From the NCBI RefSeq assembly GCF_015477835.1, contig NZ_JADLQN010000001.1, positions 1,240,001-1,304,000 of the forward strand: DNA of 64,000 nucleotides, read 5' to 3'. Below the pieces are notes generated by a model. That model ran no database searches, was not told the origin of the DNA, and saw nothing but the letters and a program-made list of their open reading frames with translations. Position numbers and translations under genes: made by a program. The first letter of the stretch is position 1; every line of letters starts with the position of its first letter. Source of the DNA: Nocardia higoensis (GTDB taxonomy: Bacteria > Actinomycetota > Actinomycetes > Mycobacteriales > Mycobacteriaceae). This document shows, in pieces, positions 1 through 10,245 of this stretch.

Positions 1-2547
1 GGGCGGTATCACGTCGTGGTGGGGAATCCGCCGTACATCACGGTCAAGGACAAGAACCTCAACGAGATCTATCGAGGGCTGTACAAGGCGTGCTCCGGGA
101 AGTACGCACTGTCGGTCCCGTTCGCACAGCGGTTCTTCGAGCTCGCAAAGCTCGGAGATGCCGACGGGCACGGGTTCGGACGGGTCGGACAGATCACGGC
201 CAACTCATTCATGAAGCGGGAGTTCGGTAGCAAGCTCATCGAGGAATTCTTTGCACACTCGGTGGAGCTGACCGAGGTGATCGACACGTCAGGTGCCTAT
301 ATTCCCGGTCACGGCACGCCCACAGTCATCCTTGTCGGCACACGACGCTCGGGCAGGAGCCGCGCATCAACAATCCGGACCGTCCGGAGTGTGCAAGGCG
401 AGCCGAAGGCACCGCCCGTCCCCGAAGAAGGGCTTGTATGGCGTTCCATAGTTGGGCAGATCGACAGCACCCCGAGCGTTAGCCAATGGGTCTCAGTCGA
501 AGACCTCGATCGCGAGCGGTACTTCAGCAAGCAGCCATGGGTTCTTCTCGACGGCGGTCGCGAAATGATCGAACAGATTGAACAAGTCGCGACCACATCG
601 CTGCGCACATCCATATCCCGCATCGGATTCTACGGAGTAATGGGCTCCGACGATGCGATGACGGCGGAGCGAAGGGTTTTCGATCGAATTAACGGCGAGG
701 AGACGTATCGTCGACGACTGGTGGTCGGCGATGAGGTTCGCGATTTCACCTTCGCCGAAGGTGACTACGCATTTCACCCGTACGATTCAAAGCGCAGCCT
801 CCAAACACTTGATCACTATCCTGCGCTGGCGAAGTACCTGTGGCCCTCCCGCACCGAACTCGGAAACCGAGCGACTTTCTCTCGCGGCACGTACTTCACA
901 GACGGTCGGCCCTGGTATGAGTGGCATCAGATTCCGAAGGATATTGGGGCAAGCACATGGTCCATTCCCTTTGCCTTCGTGGCGACCCACAACCATTTCG
1001 TGCTGGACCGGGGCGGGAAGGTGTTCAAACAGTCCGCGCCGGTGATCAAGTTGCCGGAGGGGGCGAGCGAGGAGGAGCATCTGCGGCTGCTCGGGCTGCT
1101 CAACAGCTCCACCGCCTGCTTCTGGCTCAAGATGGTGAGCCACAACAAGGGCAGCACTGTCGATTCGAAGGGCGCACGCCAGTCACGGGTACCCTTCGAT
1201 GACTTCTACGAATTCACGGGCACCAAACTTGAGCAGTTTCCGCTGCCCAGTCGATACCCCACCGAGTTGGCAACCAGAATAGATGAACTATCGCAGCAAG
1301 CCACAGCGGCATCGCCAGCTACGCTCAGGGCTGGCAATACTCCAACTGCTTTGACGCTCCGCGACTGCCAGAAGGACTGGCAGACCATCCGCGCACAAAT
1401 GATCACTGCTCAGGAGGAGCTTGACTGGCAGGTCTACTCGATCTACGGACTGCTCCCCGGCGACGAACTCAGCGGTGGACACGAAACCCCAGAAATCGTC
1501 TTCGGCGAACGCGCATTCGAGATCGTTTTGGCTCGCCGGGTTGTCGAGGGCGAAGCACCCGACGACTGGTTCACTCGCCATAACGCCGAACCTATTACTG
1601 AAATCCCTAGCCACTGGCCGGACTCCTACAAGCAGGTCGTCCAGCGACGTATCGAAGCTATCGAGTCCAATCGCGCCATCGGCATGATCGAGCGCCCCGA
1701 GTACAAGCGCCGCTGGGCCACCGAGGGCTGGGATGCCATGCAGGAGAAGGCCCTCCGCTCCTGGCTCCTCGACCGGATGGAATCCCGCGACATCTGGTTC
1801 GACGACAACTCCCAACCCCAGATCCTCACCCTGTCCCGCCTCACCGACCGCCTCGCCGCCGACGCCGATTTCGTCTCGGTGGCCGCCCTCTACGCCCCCC
1901 ACACCGACCTGGCGAAAGTGGTCGCCGACCTCATCACAGACGAACACGTCCCCTTCCTCGCCGCCCTCCGCTACAAGCCCTCCGGCTTGAAGAAGCGCGC
2001 CGACTGGGAACACGTGTGGGACATGCAGCGTCAGGAAGACGCCATACCCGACGGCCACGAGAAGAACACCTTCCGCGACTCCATCCCGGTGCCGCCGAAG
2101 TACAACTCCGCCGACTTCCTGCGCACCTCGTTCTGGCAGGCGCGCGGCAAACTTGATGTGCCCAAGGAACGGTTCATCTCCTACGGCGCCGCGAACGTCG
2201 CCACCCCCGGCCTCTACGGCTGGGCCGGGTGGGATCACCGCGAGCAGGCGATGGCGATCGCCATCCATCTGGCCGAACACAGTCTCTCGACTGAGGAGAT
2301 CACCCCGTTCCTGGCGGGGCTGCTGGAGTTGCAGCCATGGCTGGATCAGTGGCACAACGAGGTCGACCCGAATTTCGGTATCGCACCGTCGACCTTCCTC
2401 GCCGGTGATCGCCGCGACCGGCAGGACGAGCACGGACTCACCGACGAGGCGCTGCGTGAGTGGCGACCCCAGCCCGCCGCACGGGGTCGGCGCACCACCA
2501 CGCGCACGACGAAGAAGAAGGCCGCTGTGGCGGAGGAGAACAACTGA
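1..2547 (+). CDS. pglX: PglX-like DNA adenine methyltransferase of type 2 BREX, 5' end missing
   Basis: This is the C-terminal part (about 848 codons) of an adenine-N6 DNA methyltransferase. The reading frame is already open at base 1, so the true start and the SAM-binding motif I lie outside the window. The catalytic Asn-Pro-Pro-Tyr motif of N6-adenine methyltransferases is at bases 25-36. A long C-terminal region follows, as in BREX/Pgl methyltransferases that carry their own target recognition region, and the end is a lysine-rich tail. Its stop overlaps the pglY start by one base. In BREX, PglX modifies host DNA at an asymmetric site and is needed for restriction of unmodified phage. The PglX2 assignment rests mainly on the order pglX-pglY-pglZ-brxD-brxHI. 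The partner kinase gene pglW is not in the window and would be expected upstream. Confidence 0.88.
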   Translation, partial: GRYHVVVGNPPYITVKDKNLNEIYRGLYKACSGKYALSVPFAQRFFELAKLGDADGHGFGRVGQITANSFMKREFGSKLIEEFFAHSVELTEVIDTSGAYIPGHGTPTVILVGTRRSGRSRASTIRTVRSVQGEPKAPPVPEEGLVWRSIVGQIDSTPSVSQWVSVEDLDRERYFSKQPWVLLDGGREMIEQIEQVATTSLRTSISRIGFYGVMGSDDAMTAERRVFDRINGEETYRRRLVVGDEVRDFTFAEGDYAFHPYDSKRSLQTLDHYPALAKYLWPSRTELGNRATFSRGTYFTDGRPWYEWHQIPKDIGASTWSIPFAFVATHNHFVLDRGGKVFKQSAPVIKLPEGASEEEHLRLLGLLNSSTACFWLKMVSHNKGSTVDSKGARQSRVPFDDFYEFTGTKLEQFPLPSRYPTELATRIDELSQQATAASPATLRAGNTPTALTLRDCQKDWQTIRAQMITAQEELDWQVYSIYGLLPGDELSGGHETPEIVFGERAFEIVLARRVVEGEAPDDWFTRHNAEPITEIPSHWPDSYKQVVQRRIEAIESNRAIGMIERPEYKRRWATEGWDAMQEKALRSWLLDRMESRDIWFDDNSQPQILTLSRLTDRLAADADFVSVAALYAPHTDLAKVVADLITDEHVPFLAALRYKPSGLKKRADWEHVWDMQRQEDAIPDGHEKNTFRDSIPVPPKYNSADFLRTSFWQARGKLDVPKERFISYGAANVATPGLYGWAGWDHREQAMAIAIHLAEHSLSTEEITPFLAGLLELQPWLDQWHNEVDPNFGIAPSTFLAGDRRDRQDEHGLTDEALREWRPQPAARGRRTTTRTTKKKAAVAEENN

Positions 2548-5500
2548 TGGATCAGCCCCCACTCCTGCGCGACCTCATCGACATCAAGGAGCATGTCGCC
2601 GGGTCGGACTATGTGCTCACTCTCGCCGACGCGGTCACCGAGGCCGGGTCGACGAAAGCGGTGCAGGACTATGTGCTCACCGACCGGCTGCTGGAGAATT
2701 TCGATCAGGCGCTCGCGCTGATCAAGTCGGCGCTGGACGGGAACACCTCGAAGCCGGCGTTCCTGCACGGCTCGTTCGGTGCCGGTAAATCGCATTTCAT
2801 GGCGGTGTTGTACGCGCTGCTGTCCGGGAACCCGGCGGCACGGGCGCGCACCGAGTTCGATTCGCTGATCACCGCGCACGAGTGGCTGCTGTCGGACGGC
2901 AAGAAATTCCTGATGGTGCCGTATCACATGATCGACGCCAAGGCGATGGAGCAGCGGGTGCTCGGCGGCTACGTCGATTTCGTGCGCGCGAAGCATCCCG
3001 AGGCGCCGATTCCGCCGGTGTATCGCACCGACGCGCTGTTCACCGACCTGTGGGCGCTGCGCGAATCCATGGGTGAGCAGCGGTTCCTGGAGATCCTCAA
3101 CAAGGGGCAGACTGGTGACGAGGACGACGAATGGGGTGAGACCGCCGCGTTCTGGACCACCGAGAAGGTCGACACCGCGTTGTCCGCCTCGGAATCGCAC
3201 GACGGCGGCGCGCTCAACCTGGTGCACCCCAGCACCCCGCCGGAACTGCGCGCCAAACTCGTCAACGACGCGGGCACCCACCTGCTGCCCGGCTTCGCCG
3301 CCCGCGCCGCCGAGGACGAGAGCGGATTCATCTCCCTCGACGCCGGGCTGAGTGTCATTGCCGCGCACGCGAAATCGCTCGGCTACGACGGCATCATCCT
3401 GTTCCTCGACGAGCTGATCCTGTGGCTGGCCAGCCTCATCCACGACGAGAAGCGGGTGGCTCGTGAAGCCAGCAAGATCACCAACTTCCGTGAAGGCGGT
3501 GACGCGCGGCGCGCGATTCCGATCGTGTCGTTCATCGCCCGCCAGCGCGACCTGCGCGAACTCGTCGGCGAGGAACTCGCGGGCGCGGCGGAATCGGCGA
3601 TCCAGGATGCGCTCAACCACGCCTCGGGCCGCTTCGACCTGATCAGTCTCGAGGACCGCAATCTGCCGCAGATCGCGCACGCGCGCCTGCTGAAGCCGCG
3701 CGACGCCGAGGCCGCGGCGGCCATCGATGCCGCGTTCGAGAAGACCAAGCGGCTCGGGCCGAAGGTGTGGGACACCCTGCTCGGTTCCGACGAGAGCACC
3801 ACCGGCGCCGACGAGGCGTCCTTCCGGTTGAGCTACCCGTTCTCCCCCGCCTTCCTCGACACCCTCGTCCACATCTCGGCGGCATTGCAGCGCTCGCGCA
3901 CCGGCCTCAAACTCATGGGGCAGTTGCTCGCCGACCACCGCGACGACCTGCGTCTCGGTGACCTGGTGCCGCTGGGTGACCTGTATTCCCAGCTCACCCG
4001 TGGCGGTGACCGGCCTTTCGTCGCCGACAAGAAGGTGCTGTTCGACGCCGCCGACAAGCTCTACAAGACCCGGCTGCGCCCCTACCTGCTCAGCACCTGC
4101 GAGGTCACCGAAGACGACGTCGACACCTACCTGCACAGGCGCGACACCATCACCGACCCCAAGCTCGCGGGCAACTGCAAGAAGTTCGTCGGCCAGAACC
4201 GGCTCGCCTGCACGGTGCTGCTCGCGGCCCTGGCCCCGAGCGTTCCGGCGCTGCGCGACTTGACCATTCGCCGGCTCGGCGCGCTCAACCACGGCTCGAT
4301 CACCACCATGATTCCCGGCCGGGAAGAGGGCGTGATCAAGGATATGGTCGGCGAGTGGGCCGCCCGGTTCCCGGAGATCAAACTCACCGGCACCGACGCC
4401 AATCCGGGTGTGCGGCTGGAACTCTCGGGTGTCGATGTGGAATCGGTGCTCGCCAACGCGCAGGTCAACGACAATCCGGCCAATCGGCTCGCGCTGGCCC
4501 GCGATCTACTCGCCGAGGAATTCGGGCTCGACCGCGCCAACGGCCGCTTCGACGCCGACGAACTGCGTTTCGTGTGGCGCGGCTCGAACCGCGTCGCCGA
4601 GGTGGTGTTCGGCAATGTCAGCGACGAGGACGCGCTGCCCAACCACGATCTGCAACCGGCCATCGAGGGCCGCTGGCGCATCGTCATCGACCTGCCCTAC
4701 GACGAGGGCATTCTCGGCCCGGTCGAGGACGCCGACCGCATCCGCCGGTTGAAGGAGGAGCAGGGCGGCAATCATCCCCGCACGGTGGCGTGGCTGCCCT
4801 CGCACCTGACCAAACCGCGCTGGGAGGATTTCCGCCGCCTGCTGGTGGTCACCAAGGCACTCGCCGACCAGGCCCGGTTCGACACCCAGTACGCCCAGCA
4901 CCTCAACCCCGACAATCGGGCCAGCGCGAAACAGTTGCTCGAATCCCAGCGCGAGACCCTGCGCAAGCGGGTGCTGGCGACCTTCAAACAGGCCTACGGC
5001 CTGGCCGAACGCAAGCCCGACGATGTCACCAACGAACTCGACCAGCTGTTCTATCCGCTGCCCGACATCGACGGCCTCACCGTCTCCATCGGGCAGTCGA
5101 TGCACGACGCCATCCGAGGGCTCGCGGGCAAGCTGCTCGCCCACCAGTACCCGGAACACCCGAATCTCGATCCGGACAACACCGGTACGGCGGTCAAACC
5201 CGCCGACGCGAAAGCCGTGCTGGCCCAGGTGAAGGGGGCCGCCGAAGCGCGCGACAACCGCGTGGAGGTACCCGCGAAGGACCGTGCTCTCATGCGCCGC
5301 ATCGCCGAACCGCTCGGCCTCGGGCAGCAGAAGGAAGCCTATTTCGAGCTGTCGAAGCGCTGGGCCGACCACTTCCGCAAATCGGCCCAGAACGCCGGAG
5401 AGACCGGCGACCTGTCGGTGATCTCGCTGGGCGACTGGATCGACCTGCCGCAGCCGCGTGGACTGGAAGCCCACGTCGCGAACCTGGTGATCGCCTCGTT

Positions 5501-6497
5501 CGCCGAAATGGACGACCGGATCTGGGTGCGCGGCGGCGTGCCCATCGACCCACCGGACCTCGCCAGGATCGCGCATGGTGACGCCCTGCGCACCCAGCCG
5601 CTGCCCAGCGAAGCGGACTGGGATGCCGCGCGCAACCGGTTCGAGGTGATCTTCGGCGACAAGCCGCCCACCCTGCGACGTGGTGGTCCGGTGCAGTCGT
5701 TCGCCCGGCAGATCGGCACGGTTGCCGCGAAGTACCAAGACACGGCGGCCCGGCTGGTCGAACAGTTGGAGAAGCACGCCGAGTTCCTCCAGCTCGACGA
5801 CAGCGCCCCCGGTGAACGGCTCGCGCTGGCGCGCCGATCGCTGGAACTGCTGTCGGTGCTCACCTCCGGAGGTGGCGGGTCGGCCGGTGCGAAGAAGACG
5901 GTCGAAGCACTCGCCGGATTCGACCTCGGCGACGTCAGCGCCGACCGGCTGGCCACCTCGATCAAGTCGGCCGACAAGGTGATTGCCGCGCTCACCCACG
6001 CCGCGTGGCACAACCTCGAACAGGCGAAGCTCCTCGGCCCCGAAGGCGCGACCCTGCTGGACTCGTTGCGCAGCACCGCCCGCGCCGACCAGCGCTCCGG
6101 GGATCTCGCCGAGGCGTTGCGTGTCACCGATGCCAAGATCACCGCGCTGACGAGCAGGAGACTTCGCGAGGAAGCCGAGCGGCGGGCTCGGGAAGAGGCT
6201 GAGCGGCGCGCCAGCGCGGAGGCCGAACGCAACGCCCACGAGGATGACGACCGGTCGACGGTGACACCGGCACAGCGGGTGGCGGATCGGTCCACCGCCT
6301 CGGGTGGCCGGGCCGATGATGTCGACCTCGGGACCCCCACCAGCAATCCGCCGCTGGACGGCACCACGCCGGGCCCCAAGGCCACCTCGGGCATCTACAC
6401 CACCACCGCCGGGGAATCGATCGCGAAGCTCCGCGCCGAACTGGCCGCGCTGGAACCCGGTGTCACCGTCGAGGTCACCTGGAAAGTGGTCCGATGA
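2547..6497 (+). CDS. pglY: PglY, large ATPase of type 2 BREX
   Basis: A 1316-residue P-loop ATPase of the PglY/BrxC family. The Walker A motif GSFGAGKS is at residues 75-82 and a Walker B-like hydrophobic stretch ending in LDE is near residue 282. The C-terminal part has a charged coiled coil (repeated EEAERRA-type units around residues 1207-1232) before a short terminal domain. I chose the ATG at 2547 because it overlaps the pglX stop (TGATG); an upstream in-frame start at 2460 would only add out-of-frame pglX sequence. Length and position match PglY of Streptomyces-type Pgl/BREX-2 systems, where it is essential for phage resistance although its exact role is unknown. It overlaps pglZ by 4 bases (ATGA), which implies translational coupling. 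Confidence 0.92.
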   Translation: MDQPPLLRDLIDIKEHVAGSDYVLTLADAVTEAGSTKAVQDYVLTDRLLENFDQALALIKSALDGNTSKPAFLHGSFGAGKSHFMAVLYALLSGNPAARARTEFDSLITAHEWLLSDGKKFLMVPYHMIDAKAMEQRVLGGYVDFVRAKHPEAPIPPVYRTDALFTDLWALRESMGEQRFLEILNKGQTGDEDDEWGETAAFWTTEKVDTALSASESHDGGALNLVHPSTPPELRAKLVNDAGTHLLPGFAARAAEDESGFISLDAGLSVIAAHAKSLGYDGIILFLDELILWLASLIHDEKRVAREASKITNFREGGDARRAIPIVSFIARQRDLRELVGEELAGAAESAIQDALNHASGRFDLISLEDRNLPQIAHARLLKPRDAEAAAAIDAAFEKTKRLGPKVWDTLLGSDESTTGADEASFRLSYPFSPAFLDTLVHISAALQRSRTGLKLMGQLLADHRDDLRLGDLVPLGDLYSQLTRGGDRPFVADKKVLFDAADKLYKTRLRPYLLSTCEVTEDDVDTYLHRRDTITDPKLAGNCKKFVGQNRLACTVLLAALAPSVPALRDLTIRRLGALNHGSITTMIPGREEGVIKDMVGEWAARFPEIKLTGTDANPGVRLELSGVDVESVLANAQVNDNPANRLALARDLLAEEFGLDRANGRFDADELRFVWRGSNRVAEVVFGNVSDEDALPNHDLQPAIEGRWRIVIDLPYDEGILGPVEDADRIRRLKEEQGGNHPRTVAWLPSHLTKPRWEDFRRLLVVTKALADQARFDTQYAQHLNPDNRASAKQLLESQRETLRKRVLATFKQAYGLAERKPDDVTNELDQLFYPLPDIDGLTVSIGQSMHDAIRGLAGKLLAHQYPEHPNLDPDNTGTAVKPADAKAVLAQVKGAAEARDNRVEVPAKDRALMRRIAEPLGLGQQKEAYFELSKRWADHFRKSAQNAGETGDLSVISLGDWIDLPQPRGLEAHVANLVIASFAEMDDRIWVRGGVPIDPPDLARIAHGDALRTQPLPSEADWDAARNRFEVIFGDKPPTLRRGGPVQSFARQIGTVAAKYQDTAARLVEQLEKHAEFLQLDDSAPGERLALARRSLELLSVLTSGGGGSAGAKKTVEALAGFDLGDVSADRLATSIKSADKVIAALTHAAWHNLEQAKLLGPEGATLLDSLRSTARADQRSGDLAEALRVTDAKITALTSRRLREEAERRAREEAERRASAEAERNAHEDDDRSTVTPAQRVADRSTASGGRADDVDLGTPTSNPPLDGTTPGPKATSGIYTTTAGESIAKLRAELAALEPGVTVEVTWKVVR

Positions 6498-9310
6498 CCG
6501 GTGCCACCGCCGCCACCGCGCTGCGCCTGTCACGAACGACCGTCGCCCAGTACCTCGCCGCGCACAAACGGCTGGCCGAAGCGCTCGGCACGCCCGGCGA
6601 TCCGGAGACGCTGCTGCTGCGCGGCGAACCGGAATGGGAGGGCGAGGCCGTCCTGACGCTCGCCGACGGGCGGCGGGCGCGGGTATCGACCGCCGCCTCA
6701 CCGCTCGCGGTGCACGAGACGGTGCTCACCCACGCGTTCGAGATCGACCCGGACCCGCGCGTACTGGTGGTGCTCACCGATGTCGAGGAACACGACCTCG
6801 ATCCGGCCATCCTGGTGCGCACCCACCGGGGTCGCATCCACACCGTGGACCGGTGGGACATCGTGCGGGAAACCTTCGGCGCCATCGATCTCGATCCGCT
6901 GCTCAAGCGCGCGGGCTGGGCCTGTGAGGCACTGCTGGACGCCGGCGGAGCACAAGGGTGGCCGACCACGCTGGCAGGAGGGGTCCTGTCGCGGGTTCCC
7001 GCCCTCACCGCCTTGACCGTCCGGCGGCTGGGCATCGCCGGCGATGTGGACCGGATCGACCCGCTCGCGCTGCTCGACTGGTCTCAGCGGCCCGGCGGAC
7101 CTGAACTGCTGCTCGACCTGCGCGCGCCCGAGCGCGACGGCATCGTCGAATTCCTCGGCGAGCAGGAACAAGCCGGGGCGACCGGCGCCGTGGTGACCAC
7201 GCTGGCACGCACCGGGCACGGCTCCGAAGCCGTCGCCTACGGGCTGGTGTGCGCGGCGCTGTGGACGCACGCCGGTCGCGACAGCGCGGTGTATCAGGCG
7301 CGTGGTCGCGTCGAACGCTGGCTCGGTGATCACCCGCCCGCCGTCGGCGAACGCCTCGACCGCATGCTGGAGACCTTCGGCCGCATCTGCGAGGACTACC
7401 TGCGCGACCAACTGGTGAAGGCGCGTTCGGCCGCCGACCCGCACGACGAGACCGATGAATTCGCGCGCAACGCCCGCAAAGTCGCCGACACCGTTCTCGC
7501 CCGCGCCGACCTGCTCGTGCGCCAGTTCGGCGCGGGCATCGCCGCCCAACGCAGTCCCCTGCTCACCGCGGGTCTGGCAGCCCGCTTCACCGCCGCGGGC
7601 ATCGCCCTCGGACGCGGCGTGATCGAGGAGATCGACACCGCCGTCACCGCCCTGCGCGCCCACGAACTCGCCGCCGACCACCGCGTGCGCGTCGGCCGGG
7701 TGCGCATGGCCCAGCGGCTCACCCGCTGGTTGCTCACCGAGCCCGATCCCACCTGCGCCAATGTCGCCGCCGCCCTCGACCGTCAGATGCGTGACACCGC
7801 CTGGGCCGACCGCGCCATCGACTACCTCGACGCGGGCGGTGACGACGACCCCGCCCTGCGCGTCGCCTTCGACACCATCGCCACCCGCGCTCGTGCCCTG
7901 CGCCGCGAGTTCGACCGTGAGTTCGCGAAAAACCTGGCGGTGTGGACCGAATCGGGGACCTCGCCGGGCACGATGCTCACCGTCGAGAGTTTCCTGCACC
8001 GGGTCGTCCGCCCGGTGGCCGCCGACCACCGGGTGCTGCTGGTGGTCGTCGACGGCATGAGCGCCGCCATCGCCACCCAGCTCGCCGGGGAACTGCGCGG
8101 CTCCTTCGGCGAATACGACCCCCTGCCCGGATCGGGTGAGCCCTACCGGCGCAGCATGGCCGCCGCCCTGCCCAGCCTCACCGCCGTCTCCCGCACCTCA
8201 CTGTTCGCGGGCAAACTCATGAAGGGCGATCAGAAGACCGAACAGCGCCTCTTCCCGCAACACCCGTTCTGGGGCGGGAAACGCGCCGCGGTGTTCCACA
8301 AGAACGACCTGCGCAGCGGGCCCGGCGAACGCTTCGGAGCCGACCTCGGCGCGGCTCTGGCCGACCCCGACTGCCACGTCGCGGTCGTGCTCAACACCAT
8401 CGACGACCGCCTGTCCAAAGAAGCCAAACTCGACGACGCCGACTGGCAGACCCGCGAGATCGGCGACCTGCGCGCACTGGTGTCGGTCGCCACCGCCCAG
8501 AACATGGTCGTGCTCATCACCAGCGACCACGGGCACGTCATCGACAGACACGGCGTGCCGGTCGAGGCGAGCACCGCCGAATCCGCCCGCCACCGTCTGC
8601 CCACCGGCGAATTCGACCGCCGCGCCGACACCGAGATCGCCCTGCGCGGCCCGCGCGTCGTCTGGCCCGAACCGGGCGCCTCGATCGTCGCCCTGTGGGA
8701 CAACGACTCCCGCTACACCGCCCAGAAGGCGGGCTACCACGGCGGCGCGTCCCTGGCCGAGATCACCATCCCCGTGCTGGCCTTCCTGCCGTTCGTCGCC
8801 ACTCCTCCCCCCGGCTGGCGCGAACTCGGCGAGCAGCGACCCGACTGGTGGCGCGACGACACCGACACACTGCCCCCGCAACCCACTCCCGCCGTCGAAC
8901 GCAAGGCGCGCAACCGTGTCGCCAAGGCTGCCGAGAAATTCACCGACCAGATCACCCTCGACCTTCCCCTGCCCGTCGAGACCCCCGCATCCGCACCGAC
9001 CGATGCCACCGACGACCTGGTCACCGGTCTGCTCGCCTCCGAAGTGTTCGCGACCCAGCTCGAACAACTGGCGCGCAGGCCGGGGACCGGCAAATTGGAG
9101 AAGGCGATCCGCGCACTGCTCAACGGGCCGCAATCGACCACCGCCCTCGCCCAGCGGGTCGGCGACCCCCCGACCCGCGCCGCCGGATTCGCCGCCATCC
9201 TCGGGCAATTGCTGAATGTGGACGGCGCCCAGGTGCTCGAGACGCTCGCGGACGGCCGGACCCTGCGCCTGCACGTGGGACTGCTGCGCACCCAATTCGG
9301 CCTGCGGTGA
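6494..9310 (+). CDS. pglZ: PglZ, alkaline-phosphatase-superfamily protein of type 2 BREX
   Basis: A 938-residue PglZ-domain protein. The core shows VVDGMSA near residue 517, the likely metal-binding aspartate region of the alkaline phosphatase fold, and a downstream TSDHGH segment near residue 676 that fits the second metal site. The N-terminal 450 residues are helical and BREX-specific. PglZ is the signature component of all BREX systems; its role in methylation and exclusion is genetically established but its catalytic activity is not settled. The start overlaps the pglY stop. No BREX gene follows directly: the next two genes run on the opposite strand, and the operon resumes with brxD. Confidence 0.93.
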   Translation: MTGATAATALRLSRTTVAQYLAAHKRLAEALGTPGDPETLLLRGEPEWEGEAVLTLADGRRARVSTAASPLAVHETVLTHAFEIDPDPRVLVVLTDVEEHDLDPAILVRTHRGRIHTVDRWDIVRETFGAIDLDPLLKRAGWACEALLDAGGAQGWPTTLAGGVLSRVPALTALTVRRLGIAGDVDRIDPLALLDWSQRPGGPELLLDLRAPERDGIVEFLGEQEQAGATGAVVTTLARTGHGSEAVAYGLVCAALWTHAGRDSAVYQARGRVERWLGDHPPAVGERLDRMLETFGRICEDYLRDQLVKARSAADPHDETDEFARNARKVADTVLARADLLVRQFGAGIAAQRSPLLTAGLAARFTAAGIALGRGVIEEIDTAVTALRAHELAADHRVRVGRVRMAQRLTRWLLTEPDPTCANVAAALDRQMRDTAWADRAIDYLDAGGDDDPALRVAFDTIATRARALRREFDREFAKNLAVWTESGTSPGTMLTVESFLHRVVRPVAADHRVLLVVVDGMSAAIATQLAGELRGSFGEYDPLPGSGEPYRRSMAAALPSLTAVSRTSLFAGKLMKGDQKTEQRLFPQHPFWGGKRAAVFHKNDLRSGPGERFGADLGAALADPDCHVAVVLNTIDDRLSKEAKLDDADWQTREIGDLRALVSVATAQNMVVLITSDHGHVIDRHGVPVEASTAESARHRLPTGEFDRRADTEIALRGPRVVWPEPGASIVALWDNDSRYTAQKAGYHGGASLAEITIPVLAFLPFVATPPPGWRELGEQRPDWWRDDTDTLPPQPTPAVERKARNRVAKAAEKFTDQITLDLPLPVETPASAPTDATDDLVTGLLASEVFATQLEQLARRPGTGKLEKAIRALLNGPQSTTALAQRVGDPPTRAAGFAAILGQLLNVDGAQVLETLADGRTLRLHVGLLRTQFGLR

Positions 9311-9412
9311 CCGAGATTGCACCGCACGCACGTCTCGTGAAGTCGATCAGCACCGGTCCGCTTCCTTCCGCTCCCGCCATGCAGGACCGCGATCGGCTAC
9401 TCACTCGCGCGA

Positions 9413-10051
9413 TCAGAAGTCGTATGCGGGCTCGGCGTCAAGGATCCTCGTGAACATCGCGATGAGCCCTTCGAGGTCGGATTCGGCTCGCGCGGCATGG
9501 CAGGCACCATGCAACTCGACCAGGTCGGTCTTCTCCCAGTCGAGCCCGGCACCACGTTCGGAAAGGAGAAGGTCGAAGAACTCGCGGGTCGAGCGACCAT
9601 TGCCCTCCCGGAAGGGGTGAGCGAAGTTCACATAGTCGTAGAGGTACGCGACGGTACGCGCAAGCTCTGCCTCGGGAACAGCCTCGAGCTGCTCTAGGCG
9701 GTGAATCTCGGCGGCCACATGGTTCATCGGCTGGCTGATGCTATTGGGCGGACAGAAGGACTCGTCGCCCTTCTCGATGCCGACGGTCCGCACCTGTCCG
9801 GCCCAGACGTACACGTCTTGGAAGAGCTGGTAGTGGATCGCTTTCAGGTAGGCAAGATCATATGAGCGGTCACTCAGAAGATCGGGAGCCTCGCGAAGTT
9901 CGATCACACGTGCCTCGACGAGATCATTCTCCGCGTCCTGCAGTTCTTCGGCTGTCACAGCACCGACGCGATTACTCAGGATGCTCGTGCCAGGGACGAA
10001 GTAGCCCTGCCAATTCCGTTCGGGATCGCCGACGTCCCAGGGGTGCGGCAT
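9413..10051 (-). CDS. Fic-domain AMP-transferase toxin
   Basis: A 212-residue Fic protein. The catalytic motif HPFREGNGRSTR (residues 145-156) is intact and matches HxFx(D/E)GNGRxxR, so the enzyme should be able to transfer AMP (or another nucleotide moiety) from NTP to a target hydroxyl. The preceding helices (KAIHYQLFQDVYVWAGQ, residues 70-86) are typical of the family. It has no inhibitory helix of its own, which makes it a class I Fic protein that needs a separate antitoxin; a candidate antitoxin gene lies 11 bp upstream. Typical targets of class I Fic toxins are DNA gyrase and topoisomerase IV (VbhT/FicT family); the target here is inference. It lies inverted inside the BREX operon, tail to tail with pglZ. 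Confidence 0.88.
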   Translation of the reverse strand: MPHPWDVGDPERNWQGYFVPGTSILSNRVGAVTAEELQDAENDLVEARVIELREAPDLLSDRSYDLAYLKAIHYQLFQDVYVWAGQVRTVGIEKGDESFCPPNSISQPMNHVAAEIHRLEQLEAVPEAELARTVAYLYDYVNFAHPFREGNGRSTREFFDLLLSERGAGLDWEKTDLVELHGACHAARAESDLEGLIAMFTRILDAEPAYDF

Positions 10052-10062
10052 CCTTGACGCGG

Positions 10063-10245
10063 TTACTGGACGTTGTACCGGCGGCGGACGCGAGCGCTCA
10101 GCTCGGCCGCGGTGATCGTCCCCCTGGCATAAGCGAGCTGGTCGGCACGGGTGGCGTTCGTGCTGCGTGAACCTTCGAGTTCAGTGCTGCGGCGGATGGC
10201 CCTTACCACCTTGATCCGTCGCTTGGCCTTCTGCGCCTCGCTCAC
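10063..10245 (-). CDS. VbhA-like Fic antitoxin
   Basis: A 60-residue basic, helical protein encoded directly upstream of the Fic gene on the same strand. It carries STELEG near residue 20, which fits the (S/T)xxxE(G/N) inhibitory motif by which class I antitoxins push a glutamate into the Fic ATP site. The C-terminal part (YARGTITAAELSARVRRRY) resembles the end of the VbhA antitoxin domain. It starts with GTG at 10245, preceded by a GAAGGTGG-like ribosome site. Antitoxin first, toxin second is the usual order. The assignment comes from motif, size and neighbour. Confidence 0.82.
   Translation of the reverse strand: MSEAQKAKRRIKVVRAIRRSTELEGSRSTNATRADQLAYARGTITAAELSARVRRRYNVQ

Noticed and set aside
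4506..6701. 731-codon minus-strand frame opposite pglY
   Set aside because: It is an antisense shadow of a high-GC gene: the plus-strand PglY has domains and overlaps correctly with its neighbours, and the minus frame has none. The same holds for long antisense frames over the helicase, P450, IrtA and NRPS genes.
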